In this document: positions 26,186-37,900 of the stretch, in pieces | How positions within the stretch are numbered: position 1 is the stretch's first letter | Layout of the letters: each line of letters opens with the position of its first letter | Source: Aptenodytes patagonicus | Taxonomy: Eukaryota > Chordata > Aves > Sphenisciformes > Spheniscidae | Assembly: GCF_965638725.1 (NCBI RefSeq) | Contig: NC_134949.1 | Coordinates: 130,368,969-130,432,968, forward strand | Reading direction: 5' to 3' | DNA length: 64,000 nucleotides | Notes under the pieces: generated by a model | Told to the model about the DNA's origin: nothing | Database searches by the model: none | The model's input: only the letters and a program-made list of their open reading frames with translations | Translations under genes and position numbers: made by a program

Positions 26186-28247
26186 GGGCTGAGGATGGGC
26201 CTGGAAATAAGTAAACAAGGAAACTTTCAAGGAGCAGACAGCGTCCCGAGCCTTGTCGTGAGCAAGTATGCCTGTGATGGCAAGCAGTGTCAGCTGGTGG
26301 TTATTACTCCACCCTGTACTTCCCCTCTTGTTCTGAAGGAATGCAATCATGGACACACTCCTCCTTCCTGCTCGGAGCTCAGGGCTGCGGCGGATAGACT
26401 GGTAACCTTGGCAAGAAGGAAAACGGAGGTTGCAAGTTTGTGTTTGTTGTCTGCTTTACAGAGGTGCGATGAAGCAGTGGAGATGTTACTCAAATCCTAC
26501 AGCATGAGGTCATGCAACTGGCCAGTTTTCTGTAGGGTTAGGTGGGGATAGAGGAACTATGTGTCCTCTTCAGGCACTTCGAAAGGCTGTGGGGTACAGC
26601 TAGACCATGAATCCATTCTCAATAGAGGTAATGTTTTATTAGCAGTGGCCTTATAGTGATGTGAGTGTGTTTGATTGCCCCCCTGTCTGGACAGGGCCTG
26701 AGTATTCCTTCCAGGGTAACATGACCGAATCAGTATATGGGCTGTCTGGAGACGTACAGAGCCATGGCTGGTTGCCGAATGCATCAGCAGTGTCACTGAG
26801 GTGTGATACACAGAAGAGCACAGGTGCCAGCCATGGGGCAGCATGGGACACTGTGGGGGAGAATAAGCATCGGTTGTCTGGAAATGGGTTATGTCTCAGT
26901 AAAAAATGTTTGGTTTTCAGCCAGACGAGTTCCCTGTTCTAGCTTTCTGCTAGGCCACCCAGATGCTACCACCAGCATGAAGGAGCAAAGAAAATGTGTG
27001 GCTGGAAGTGGAGGGGAGGATGGGACAGTTTCTATTGGTCTTAGCCTACATAACAAGCTCATCTAGTGTGACCATGTGAACATAAGCTCCTCTGATCTGC
27101 TACCTAGAACTTGTTCTAAATGCCACACTGCCTCATAGCTACTTTATTTTAGGGAAGGGAGGGACTTCATCCGGTGAGATGCAGAGAGAATTAGACTGCA
27201 GATGACCAGGCCACTGTGCAGGAGCACATATCTGCCTGTGGGAAAGCAAGGTGGTCCTTAGCAAAGGGTAATGGATCTAAAGGCTAGCACGGAGGCTGCA
27301 CGTTTGTTCTGACAGGCACCTTCCTCACCCCCCTCCAGCCAACATGAGCTCATATATACACCTGTATGCACGTGCATGCTCATGTACAATCAGGTGTAAT
27401 AAGGAGTGAACAGGGACAGAAAAAAGAGGCTTGTCTGGCCCCAGTGGCCATAAAAGAGAATTGCTACCATACCGGCTAACATGGGCTGCGGCAGCGAGGC
27501 TTTCTTTATCGTGCCTGCTCTTAGTGCTGTGCACTGGGTGCACTAAACATTCTGGGTAGAGAAGGAGCAGAGATTCGCTGAAATGGCCTGCTTGATCAAC
27601 CTGGCATCAAATCCGTGCAGGTACAGCAGTAATGATACCTGGTGTGCTCAGAGCCCCTTACCTTCTCTGTGGACGGTGCTGTCACTAACTGCTTTTCCTG
27701 CTGGCAGGCTGGGACACAGGAGAGAAAACAAAGACTTTTGTGATCAGACTGTGCATCAACACCTTAAATCGCTTTGAGTCCAAATGAAGGTCAGTAAGGA
27801 CAACAAGAGTGCTCGCTGATGCCCTCAGATAGCAAACTACAGCTCTATGAGAGGCATTACACAGGGATATGGCAAAGTCTTATAGACTACAAACTCAGCC
27901 CTGGAGCCTGTAGCATAATCCCTTTGATCAGCAAGACTGGGGTTACTGTAGGGTCAGGGCTGACATAAAACCAACCAATCAAGCAAGACCACCTACATAT
28001 TTAAATTAACCTTTTTCTTTGGGGCAATACAATTTTCTTTAAGGATTTTTTTCTTTTCTGCACGGAGCTCTGTGCGCCTCTGTTTGCCTCTGCACATCAT
28101 TGCTGTGGTACGATACAGGCATTGTTATTCAGGTACTTAGACCTGTAATACTGTAGACAAGCAATAAGCAAGGTTGCCAGAGGTTTTGTTTTAAAATAAT
28201 CTTTTGAACTCAAGGAACTTTCCAATAATCACTTTGTACTTTCATTT

Positions 28248-28262
28248 AAAAAAAAAAAAAAA
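28248..28262. repeat. Poly-A run (15 nt)
   Basis: Fifteen A residues with no recognisable retroposed body upstream. Confidence 0.85.
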
Positions 28263-31200
28263 TCAAAGAAACCAACCCCCAAATGTCTTTAAATCTTACA
28301 TGTAATTTAAAAAATGCACAAATATTCTTGCATTTCTTTTTTGCAGAGGGGGAACAGAATCAATTTGCCATGGTTATGCCTCCTGCCAATTGTTTAGAAT
28401 TTCCAGGATTTAATCTTTCATCCATGTGTGTATCCACTATTTACCTTTGAATGAGATAATGCATAATGCATTGGGCCTTACGGAAATGAACCAAGAAAAC
28501 CTACTTTTTTTGAAAAGGACAAAGTTGTACTCTCCCTTTATGGCCTAGAAAAATTAGTGCCAATGTTACAACAACAGTGAAGGCACAAGAATGTACAGGT
28601 TAACTTAGTATGAGCTCAGAAGATGTCACACATGAGGGGAAGCATGTACAGTGCAGTGGTCCTTCTTCCTTCCTCTACTTGAGGCTTAGTACTGGTAAAG
28701 TAGCATCAGTGCCGTAACATAAGCAGATGTGGGATGTTCACTGTCTTCTACCCCCCTGGATGGGACTAGGTCTTTGCTAGTGCTTAAGAATCTCAGGGAA
28801 GTATAGGAATTGTGCAGTAACATGGTCAAAATGTAGAAGGAAGGTGCGGAAGGCTGTAAATACACCTGCTACCGGCAATAGGACAGAGCGCCTTGAGGGT
28901 AACAGGAGATCATAAAATGGAGGGTCATTTTGAACAATAAGTAGCTACAGATCACTCTATAGGTGTTCTCTGGACATGATTATCCTTGGTTTGAATGCTG
29001 CTTTCCGCGGTAACTACAGCTGAGAATTAAGTAACTGAAATGGATTCTGGCTTTTTTTTTCCTTTGCGAAGAAGAGGTAGCAGTAGCTTTGATGTAAATC
29101 GGGTGCGATGCTATCTCATGCTCTAAGTGTTGGGTCTGTCTGCAACCGTTAGTAGAGAGAAAGCAACACTCTGACATGCCTCTCCTCTCTCTCTGCTTCA
29201 CACGCATATACGTACATCTACAGAGCCTCAAAGAGCCAGAATCAGCAGAGGTCTTTTAAGAGGTTTCCTGTCTAAGGAGCAGTGGGTGTGAGCAGTAGAT
29301 GGCCTATTATGGGGAATTTTGTCTCAGCTTTCTTCTCATGCTATGTTTTGGCGCTTTTTTTTCTGTTGTCAAGTGTTTTTTCCCAAAAGGTTTTCCTGGC
29401 TACAGCAGGGATTAGACTCTTCCTGAAGCACATGCACAGGGGAATTGCTAACTTCTGGCCTATCTGTTGATATCTGGCTAACTGTGACAGAAGCATAAAG
29501 GAAAAGCAAAGATGTAATGGGCATGGTATTCAGTGCACAGACTGGATCAAGCTCCAACACGCTGCACTACACCAGGAGATGGAAAAATTGGCCGTGGCTT
29601 GTTAAACTAGCTCTTATCCTCTTACTCAGTGGTCAACCCACTGTTCTTCCTTCACAGAGAGGCCAGAGAGGCCAGGTAGTCAGAGGTAGCACCAGAAAAT
29701 GTAGTATTTAGCTTTTAACAACATCATATCCTCGTGGCCCTAGTGAAGAAGGAAGCTGTGGTGTGAGGAGCACCACAAACACATAAGGAGGGCTCCCTTA
29801 CAGTTGTCCCTGTGGGATCAAGACCATGTTGTGCTACATTTTGCTAGAAATGCTATTCCTTTCTTTCTGAAAATGGTAAGTCTGTGTGTCTTTCTCCTCC
29901 TGGTACAAACTAGGGAGAACTGTTACAGTCACTGAGTGAACACAGTTGGAGAACCACCCTAAGAGTGAAGAGACTCAGGACAACAGACTGAGTTTAATTG
30001 CATTGTGCTCTGGGACTGATGGTGCTGATGAAGATGTATCTTCCATTGAGAAATCATTCAGCAGTACATGAATGTGCTGTTTGATGCCACCTCATCATTC
30101 CAAATCAAGAAGTTGTCTTTCAAAACAGCTTTTATGTAGGCAAAGGCCAGAGGAGATGTGAATTTCATCCAAGACAAGAAGGTAACTCTGACCTTCCCCT
30201 CATTGCAGAATTGTAACAGGTGGCTCATAAATGGTCCTTGTTTCATCCATCTGACTGGGGAAGAGATGGGAGTGCTGAGCCTGAGCTGCGTTGCACGCAG
30301 AGGAACTCCTGCATCTGCATGCAGCCCTCCTGATTCCACGGGGGATCTACTTAGGCCCCACAAGCTTGGTTGACTTGGGCTTGAGAAAGCTGAGCATGGT
30401 AGCCTCACATAAAGGGGTGTATTTTCTACAGGGAGAGCAATCAGTGAGGGACTGCTAAAGGAAAACATGGAGCTTTGATTCCAGCAGGAGATGAGAGTAA
30501 CTTGCTCACAAGGTCTCCCTCCAGCAGGCAATTTAAAAAATGACCTTGGAGAAGAATACAGCAGATTAATTTGTCTCTGATGAGAGGTTTTGGAGAGTCT
30601 CTTGCAATTTTATGCATTGCCCTGGCAAATACCCTAGCCTGTGCCAGGGATGCACATAGCTCCTGACTCTTCCATTGGACTTGAGAGGGGCTTTTAAAAA
30701 AGGCTGTGCTTCTTGAAAGACAGAATAAATTGTGAGGGGATCTGGCAAGGCATCCCTATTATGCTTGTAACTGGCAGTTGTAGGTGGAACAAAAGGAGAG
30801 GGATTGGCGGATGGTCAGATTAGGATGTGTGTCTTCACTGGGAGGAAGTTTGTGATGAATGGAAGAAAATGTGAGGACATGCCTTCAGCATGCTGGGGAG
30901 GCAATTAGCAGCTGGAGTACTTTCATGCCCAACACAGGTCTAAAGAAAGGGTGTGCAGTGAGTGTCTAAAGGACAAAGGTCAGCCAGTTACAAACATTTG
31001 TCAAGCTGACTTAGTCACCTTGTCAAGGTGACCAAGTAACTTGGTCCAGGACTTCTTCTGCCAGGCTCCCTCCTAAACATCACATTTGAGAGCACTCTGT
31101 TTAATACCAGGTGTTTTCCCCTCTTTGCATGAAAATAAGTTAATCAGCCCTCTAAGAGAGTGCTTGGGAGTATCTGCTTCTCCCAAGAAGAACAAGAAGA

Positions 31201-31639
31201 CCAACAAGTAACTTTCCAAAACAGAGGAGAAGCTGGGTTGCAATGGTGTTCAGAGTTCACAGATCCCCCCCGAACCAAGCAGACACAGTCTTAGGTAGAA
31301 GAGGCTGCTTGAAGGCAGCCTGAGGAATGAACACCATCCCCTTCAGTACTTATTATCCTCTTTTTCCCTTCCTATATGTCTTCCTGGTAGCCAAGCGCCT
31401 ACCCTGCAAATGGACAACAGTCTCTCAGTGCAGCCTTCCCATGCACTAATCACTTGCTCACTCTTTTCTTGCTGGCAGGGAGTGGGAAGTGGGCAGGAAC
31501 CCAGGGGTGTGAGCCTGGAGCAAGTAGGAAATAAGACTATTCCTGTAGTCCTGGAAAGAGGAGATGTTAGGGTGGAACCCCTCCATCTCATTGTCGCTGT
31601 GCGCTAGCCAATGACTGCAGTGTCTGGTCTCAATCAAGA

Positions 31640-32260
31640 GTGATTACAGCATTGGTGGAAAAGGGAAGAGCAACTGATGTCATTTACCTGGACTTGTGCA
31701 AAGCATTTGACACTGCCCTGCATGACATCCTTGTCTGTAAATTGGAAAGACATGCATTTGACGGATGGACCACTTGGTGGATAAGGAATTGGCTGGATGG
31801 TCACACTCAAAGAGTTGTGGTCAACGGCTCGATGTCCAAGTGGAGACCAGTGACAAGTGGCATTCCTCAGGGTTCGGTATTGGGACCAGCACTTTTAACA
31901 TCTTTGTCGGCAACACGGACAGTGGGATTGAGTGCACCCTGAGCAAGTTTGCTGACGGCACCAAGCTATGTGGTGCGGTTGACGTGCTGGAGGGAAGGGA
32001 TGCCATCCAGAGGGACCTTGACAAGCTTGAGAGGTTGGCCCACGTGAACCTCATGAAGTTCAACAAGGCCAAGTGCAAGGTCCTGCACATGGGTTGGGGC
32101 AATCCCAAGCACAAATACAGGCTGGGCAGAGAATGGATTGAGAGCAGCCCTGAGGAGAAGGACTTGGGGATGTTGGTTGATGAGAAGCTCAACATGACCC
32201 GGCAATGTGCGCTTGCAGACCAGAAAGCCAACCGTATCCCGGACTTCATCAAAAGAAGTG
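31640..32260 (+). mobile_element. CR1 LINE, older copy, left part
   Basis: 5'-truncated CR1 of the chicken-type subfamily, starting inside the RT. It encodes motif A (YLDLCKAFD, about 31683-31710) and motif B (PQGSVLGP). A one-base loss near 31890-31897 then shifts the frame, and the catalytic box follows at 31948-31959, where it reads FADG instead of FADD. The thumb region follows ([14 protein letters not shown]) up to 'catcaaaagaagtg' at about 32260, where a second CR1 begins. The RT is dead twice over: by the frameshift and by the lost second catalytic aspartate. The segment at 33692-33900 is of the same subfamily and may be the other end of this same copy. Confidence 0.9.
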
Positions 32261-33691
32261 ACTGGAGAAAATGACTGGAGGCTTGCCAATGTGACGCCTA
32301 TCCACAAGAAGGGCTGGAAGGAGGATCCGGGGAACTACAGGCCTGTCAGCCTGACCTCGGTGCCGGGGAAGATTATGGAGCAGTTCATCTTGAGGGCGCT
32401 CACAAGGCATGAGCGGGACAACCAGGGGATCCGGCCTAGCCAGCACGGGTTCATGAAAGGCAGGTCCTGCTTGACCAACCTGATCTCCTTCTATGACCAG
32501 GTGACCCGCCTAGTGGATGAGGGAAAGGCTGTGGATGTGGTCTACCTGGACTTCAGTAAGGCCTTTGACACCGTCTCCCACAGCATTCTCCTAGAGAAGC
32601 TGGCGGCTCACGGCTTAGACAGGTGTACTCTGCGCTGGGTCAAAAACTGGCTGGACGGCCGGGCCCAGAGAGTTGTGGTGAATGGAGTTACATCCAGTTG
32701 ACAGCCGGTCACGAGCGGTGTTCCCCAGGGCTCAGTACTGGGGCCGGTCTTGTTCAAGATCTTTATCGATGATCTGGATGAGGGGATTGAGTGCACCCTC
32801 AGTAAGTTTGCAGACGACACCAAGTTGGGCGGGAGTGTTGATCTGCTCGAGGGTAGGAAGGCTCTGCAGAGGGACCTGGACAGGCTGGATCGATGGGCCC
32901 AGGCCAACTGTATGAGGTTCAACAAGGCCAAGTGCCGGGTCCTGCCCTTCGGCCACAACAACCCCATGCAGTGCTACAGGCTTGGGGAAGAGGGGCTGGA
33001 AAGCTGCCCAGCAGAGAAGGACCTGGGGGTGTTGGTCGACAGCCGGCTGAACATGAGCCGGCAGTGTGCCCAGGTGGCCAAGAAGGCCAATGGCATCCTG
33101 GCCTGTATCAGAAATAGTGTGGCCAGCAGGAGTAGGGAAGTGATCGTGCCCCTGTACTCGGCACTGGTGAGGCCGCACCTCAAATACTGTGTTCAGTTTT
33201 GGGCCCCTCACTACAAGAAGGACGTCGAGGTGCTGGAGCGTGTCCAGAGAAGGGCAACGAGGCTGGTGAGGGGTCTGGAGAACAAGTCTGATGAGGAGCG
33301 GCTGAGGGAACTGGGGTTGTTTAGCCTGGAGAAGAGGAGGCTGAGGGGAGACCTCATCGCTCTCTACAACTACCTGAAAGGAGGTTGTAGCGAGGTGGGT
33401 GTTGGTCTCTTCTCCCAAGTAACTAGTGATAGGACGAGAGGAAATGGCCTCAAGTTGTGCCAGGGGAGGTTTAGATTGGATGTGAGGAAAAGTTTCTTTG
33501 CTGAAAGAGTGGTTAAACATTGGAACAGGCTGCCCGGGGAAGTGGTTGAGTCCCCATCCCTGGAGGTATTTAAAAGATGTGTAGATGAGGCGCTTAGGGA
33601 CATGGTTTAGTGGGCATGGTGGTGTTGGGTTGATGGTTGGACTCGATGATCTTAGAGGTCTCTTCCAACCTTAATGATTCTATGATTCTAT
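32261..33691 (+). mobile_element. CR1 LINE, younger copy, 5'-truncated
   Basis: This CR1 begins within the N-terminal part of the RT domain (DWRLANVTPIHKKG) and runs to a complete 3' end: ORF2 stop at 33608-33610, a short 3' UTR with 'ggttggactcgatgatctta', then 'atgattctatgattctat', the ATTCTATG-type tail, ending at about 33691. Its 3' UTR differs from that of the flanking copy, so it belongs to another subfamily. The 5' junction shows a 9-nt direct repeat (TGACTGGAG at 32259-32267 and 32272-32280), compatible with microhomology-assisted truncation. Its much better preserved frame shows that it is younger than the sequence on either side. Confidence 0.9.
32272..33610 (+). pseudogene. CR1 ORF2 fragment (reverse transcriptase, C-terminus)
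   Basis: This is the C-terminal ~446 codons of CR1 ORF2, whose product reverse-transcribes CR1 RNA at the insertion site. The frame is open throughout except for one TGA at 32699-32701, just before QPVTSG, where the aligned codon in the older copy is TGG. In order there are YRPVSLTS (about 32335-32360), motif A with YLDFSKAFD (about 32542-32570), motif B PQGSVLGP (about 32722-32745) and an intact catalytic box FADD (32807-32818). The thumb and the [11 protein letters not shown] segment (about 33172) follow, and the frame ends at 33610. The stop falls between motifs A and B, so any product would be split. The N-terminal endonuclease domain is absent because of 5' truncation, so the copy could not mobilise itself even without the stop. 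Confidence 0.9.
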
Positions 33692-33900
33692 AAATTCTTC
33701 ACTATGAGGGTGGTGAGGCACTGGAACAGGTTGCCCAGAGAAGTTGTGGATGCCCCATCCCTGGAAGCGTTCAAGGCCAGGTTGGATGGGGCTTTGAGCA
33801 ACCTGGTCTAGTGGAAGGTGTCCCTTGCCATGGCAGGGGGTTTGGAACTAGATGATCTTTAAGGTCCTTTCCAGCCCAAACCGTTCTATGATTCTATGAT
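33692..33900 (+). mobile_element. CR1 LINE 3' end, older subfamily
   Basis: It starts 'aaattcttcactatgagggt', encodes the last ORF2 residues (HWNRLPREVVDAPSLEAF) and continues through the chicken-type CR1 3' UTR ('gatgatctttaaggtccttt') to 'ttctatgattctatgat' at 33900. It belongs to the same subfamily as 31640-32260. It is either the right part of that copy, split by the younger insertion with about 0.4 kb lost, or a separate short 5'-truncated copy. Confidence 0.9.
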
Positions 33901-36900
33901 TAATGAACTACCCACGTTTGTCCCTAGCAGATGCTTGTAGTAAGTGTGTTGGCTAAGGTTTGGAGTGAAATAAAATACACCATTTAATGGACAGACACAC
34001 TTGCAGTGAAGATGAGTCACACTGCATCACTTTTTTTTTTTTTTGGGGGGGGGGAGGATTTAACCCTCGCTGAGTGAAGGAGTTGCTGATTTAGTCAAGT
34101 TGAGAACAGGATGCGACACATTCATCTAGTGCATTGACATTTGCATGTCCGAGTGAGAGTGCTTGTTTTCACTGGAAGAGCAGCAAGACTGCCTTTTGAA
34201 ACATTTAAAGGTAATTAAGCTTTTGGAGGAAAAGAAGTTAATATATTTTGATGGGAAGCTTTGAATCTCTCTGGACCTACCAGAATGGCTACAGAAAGAC
34301 TTCAGCATTTCTATGCGTGCATCTTTTTAAACTGTGTGGTCTGTTTTGGGAGTTGTAAATAAATACTTACATTTGCATTTTACTTTCGCCTGACATAAAA
34401 GTGATTTCAAGGTAACAGCGAAACATTGCTGATCTAAAATTAAAGGAATGTGTCCTTCTAAAGCAGGGCAGCTCAAGTTGAGAGCAAGTATCAGAAGGAT
34501 AGGAGAGGAAGATGTCTTTTGCACTGACTAGCACTGACTAGGAGACCTCTCTGGCATACAGCAAAGGAAGAAAAGGTATGCTTGAACGCTTAAGTCCCAA
34601 ATGAATTTTGCATAAAGAAAAAAAAAGCCAACTTTTGCCCCGTAAGTATGCCCCTTCCCTTCCCACCTTGAAGCCCTTGGGACTCCAGTACTAATTGCTG
34701 GTGGCTAGTACCTTGCACAGGGGCTGCACTGTCTCAGGCAAAGGAGAGAGAAACCTGTCAGGGTTGTGTGGAAGAATCCCTGCGCACGTGCAGTCTCCAG
34801 ACAAAAGCTCAACCTATATCTGTTCCTGGATTTGAAAGCACTATAGAAAAGTGCTACACAGGCACAGTCTAAATGCGCTAAAAGCTAATTGGGACATGAA
34901 GGAGGACTTAATTCTTTAGTAATATTAAGGCAAATATGTATCCTTCCTCCAAGGAAAATAAAACAAACGTTATCTACTTCCATAAGGGATGGAATCCAAA
35001 GCAATCAAAAAGTCACCCATACAGCACATGACAGCAGCACAGTTGGATCCTGGCTCAGTCTTTTAGCTCTCCGTGCTGCCACGCAGAGAGCGCAGAGCTC
35101 AGCCTGGTGACTCCAGGCCCTCATCCACAGTATATTAGACTATTGTCATAGAGTCCTCATGAATTTTGCATGGCGGAAAACTCTGAACCTTACACTACAT
35201 GTGTGCATTTGTATAGAGACAGAAAGTAAAATTAAACAGAGTATGTAATTAGGTATTTCATGCCACATCATACTCTAGTAGGGTTTAAAAGGCATATCCA
35301 GCATTTGATAATGACCCAAACTAAGGTCCATATGCTTCCACACGCCTGTCTCTCAACTTCCATATGATACAGAAGCCTACAGACATACATTACGCATTAA
35401 AGGTCGGGCAGGATTTGTGCCCGTACCTGGACATCTTTCTTGTTGTGCCCCTGTTCTGGAGAGTTTCTCCTGGAAACCAGTGACACAGCTCTTAAAAGCA
35501 GTGATAGTGAGGCATCTGTGGGCAGGTATGCAAGAATGGCTTACAGAAGGGTGGCCAGTTAGTCACTTCAATGCTAATGTAGGTAGGCCAAAGCTTATTT
35601 GGACCATGGCTACTCTGCAGAACTTTACAGAATTTGCTTTCATTCTATTCCCTGCCTACCAAGTAGCATTCATCTTAGCAGGAACCCTAAGGTGGAGAAG
35701 CAGCAGGTACAGGGGCTGTTCTAAATGCCGGGACCCCCTGCCCTGCCTGTGTCCTCATCTGGTTGGCAAAGAGCTTAAAACAATGCCAGGTGCTCACAGC
35801 CATAGCTGACCGAAGTCACCCAGCCCATCTGGCCTTGGATGATAAGTGGTCCTGGGTGCAGCCAGTTCCCACCGAGAGAGCGGCTGAGGATCTTGGGTGT
35901 TGCAGCAGGGCTCACAGCATTCCTGGGCTGTGACCGTGCTAGCCACGGTCAGGAACATCATCTGCAAAATGTCCCAAGTGCAGACAGAGCCGTTGGAGAA
36001 AATGTGACTGGGACTATGTTTTACCAGCTGCCCGGAACGGAGCGGGATATGTTTTTATCTGGAAGCCTTTGCCAGCCAAACTGGCTTTCCGCACCCGTTG
36101 CAAGGGCCAGCCTCTTCTTGTGGACAGGCCCCCGGTGCAGCTGAGCAAGCTGCTTTCAGGACTGAAGTTTTCCAGTGTTGGCTTTTCACCCAAAACCTGT
36201 GGTGTAAATCTCAGGCCTGGCTTGAGCTGGCAAGAGGAAAAGTGTCTTATCATCTCTCTAATGATCTGGAGCTAAACACAATCTCTTTGACAAAGGTGAT
36301 AACGCAAACAGGGTTTAGCTTCTCTTTAACACGGTTTGTAAAACTGCCTTATGCAAACCAGTTTTAAAGAATAGTTGAGTCCTACCTCTGGTAGCCAAGC
36401 AAAACTGCTATTGCCTCTCAGGCAAGAAAAGTGTTTATAGACAAAGTTTTCAAAAAGCATTAACGTGATTTTGCAGGCCAATGTAGACAGTCCCCCAGGG
36501 TTGAAATCAGCCCCATGTTTTTAAAAAAATAGCAGAAATAGGATGGATGTTCCAGCTGACTGAAGTTTTCAGAAGATTTTAATTAGCTGGGAATGAACAA
36601 TAGAGAAATACAAAGCATCGTGCTGGGCCGGCTCAGTCTGGGGAAGTGATGCAGCTGTGTCAGTGCAGTGCCCTGTGTCTGCTCCTGCCTTTGAGGACAC
36701 CACGACAGCACTTGCAGCCCCGGTACTGGGCCACCCAACCACCGTGGTCCTGAGCCAGCACGGCGGAAGCTGGCTTGAGGTCCTTCACCCCTCACTCTGT
36801 GGTCCAGGCCTTGGAACAGCAGAAGGTCTGTGGCAGGCGGTAGCTGGCAGATGCCAACGCTGTGTTGCTAATCTTCACGTGCGCTGTAAAATGGTGTATA

Positions 36901-37329
36901 AGAGGAGTCATACCTCAGTGCTACCTGGCTTGATAGCATCTTTGAATTAAGTGACATTCCCCCCCCCCACACTCTCCCCCCATCCTTTTTAAGGGAAAAG
37001 AGAAGAAAAGAAAGGAAGCTTGCATTCTGATGCTGGGTCAGTGGATATGGGGTAATTAAAATTCAGCACCTTCCTCCAAGCTATGTGGTACCCAAGGGAC
37101 AGTATCTTACTCTGCTCCTTCCTATCACTCTGTGCACTTGTAGGGGCTTATGGTATTACTGCAAAACACTCTAGACATGCACAGCATGAAGAAACAAGTT
37201 GAAAGGTACATTTGGATGCTCCAGACTCAAATCAGATAAACTCACAGGATTCACGTGGCCTCTGACACCAGGTGATTGCAAATGGTAATAAACACAATCC
37301 AAATTTAGGTTGGCACATGCTTTCCTAGC
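33901..37329. other. Non-coding stretch, no gene recognised
   Basis: It includes a T14G10 run (34031-34054) and a C10 run (36959-36968). Reading frames of up to 130 codons have no recognisable domain. Confidence 0.5.
34031..34054. repeat. T14 followed by G10 homopolymer pair
   Basis: Fourteen T residues run directly into ten G residues. This is simple sequence, prone to length error in sequencing and to non-B DNA structure. Confidence 0.85.
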
Positions 37330-37900
37330 AAGGGGGGAAAAAATAACTGCATTTTAACACAGTAAATGGTTAGAGAACTTTGTTAATTCAGACATAAACC
37401 TGTTAGCATAAAATATTGCCGGAGGTCTGAAATGGCCTCAGACAGTTTACATTTTTCATCAGGATCGCTGTTAGAGACAACTAACCCTTTCTCTCCCTAA
37501 GAATAATGTTGCTTTTCCACAAGGCAACCCAAAAGCCAATCTCTTTGTACACAAGAGAAATGCCTCTAATCTAGACTTTATTAGACTGATCATTATATAA
37601 TGGCTTTAGAAACTCTGGACAAAATAGAGCAGTGGGTTTAGCTGACGGTAATGTCAGATTGCTGTCAATAATCCCCAGCAGATGCAAACGTGTGACCCTT
37701 TTTCCCCTTAATTGTTGAATATTTATTTTTATCTTATAATGTTAATAAGGTTTATTGTGCTGCGGAGAGAGCTGATATCACATGACCTTCATCTTCCTGA
37801 CTCACAACAAAACCAGAAACATTACACTGCCTGTCACGTCCTGTTGTTTAATGATAATGTGTAGGTTAGTTGCTTTTCTTCCCCACACAATATTATTTAT
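37330..37900. promoter_or_regulatory. Enhancer-like AT-rich block (possible conserved element)
   Basis: About 570 bp of complex AT-rich sequence, without transposon words and with closed reading frames. It is dense in homeodomain-type and related words: 'gttaattc', 'attagactgatcattata', 'ccttaattgttgaatattta', 'tttaatgataat'. Deeply conserved non-coding elements near developmental genes often look like this. There is no alignment behind this call. Confidence 0.25.

Larger units (their letters stand above)
25326..31639. other. Non-coding stretch, no gene recognised
   Basis: More than 6 kb without a recognisable gene. Local features are a TG-rich stretch (26137-26185), a 15-nt A-run (28248-28262) and a near-perfect palindrome (31014-31032). 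The 178-codon frame at 26015-26551 is partly built from the TG repeat (VCVCVCTCACVCTYV) and is not a credible gene. Confidence 0.5.

Noticed and set aside
26015..26551. 178-codon + strand open frame
   Set aside because: Part of the frame is the translated TG repeat (VCVCVCTCACVCTYV), and the rest has no recognisable domain.
33692..33900. Reading this segment as the 3' end of the younger CR1
   Set aside because: The younger copy already has its own complete 3' UTR and ATTCTATG tail ending at about 33691, and this segment repeats the ORF2 end in another subfamily form.
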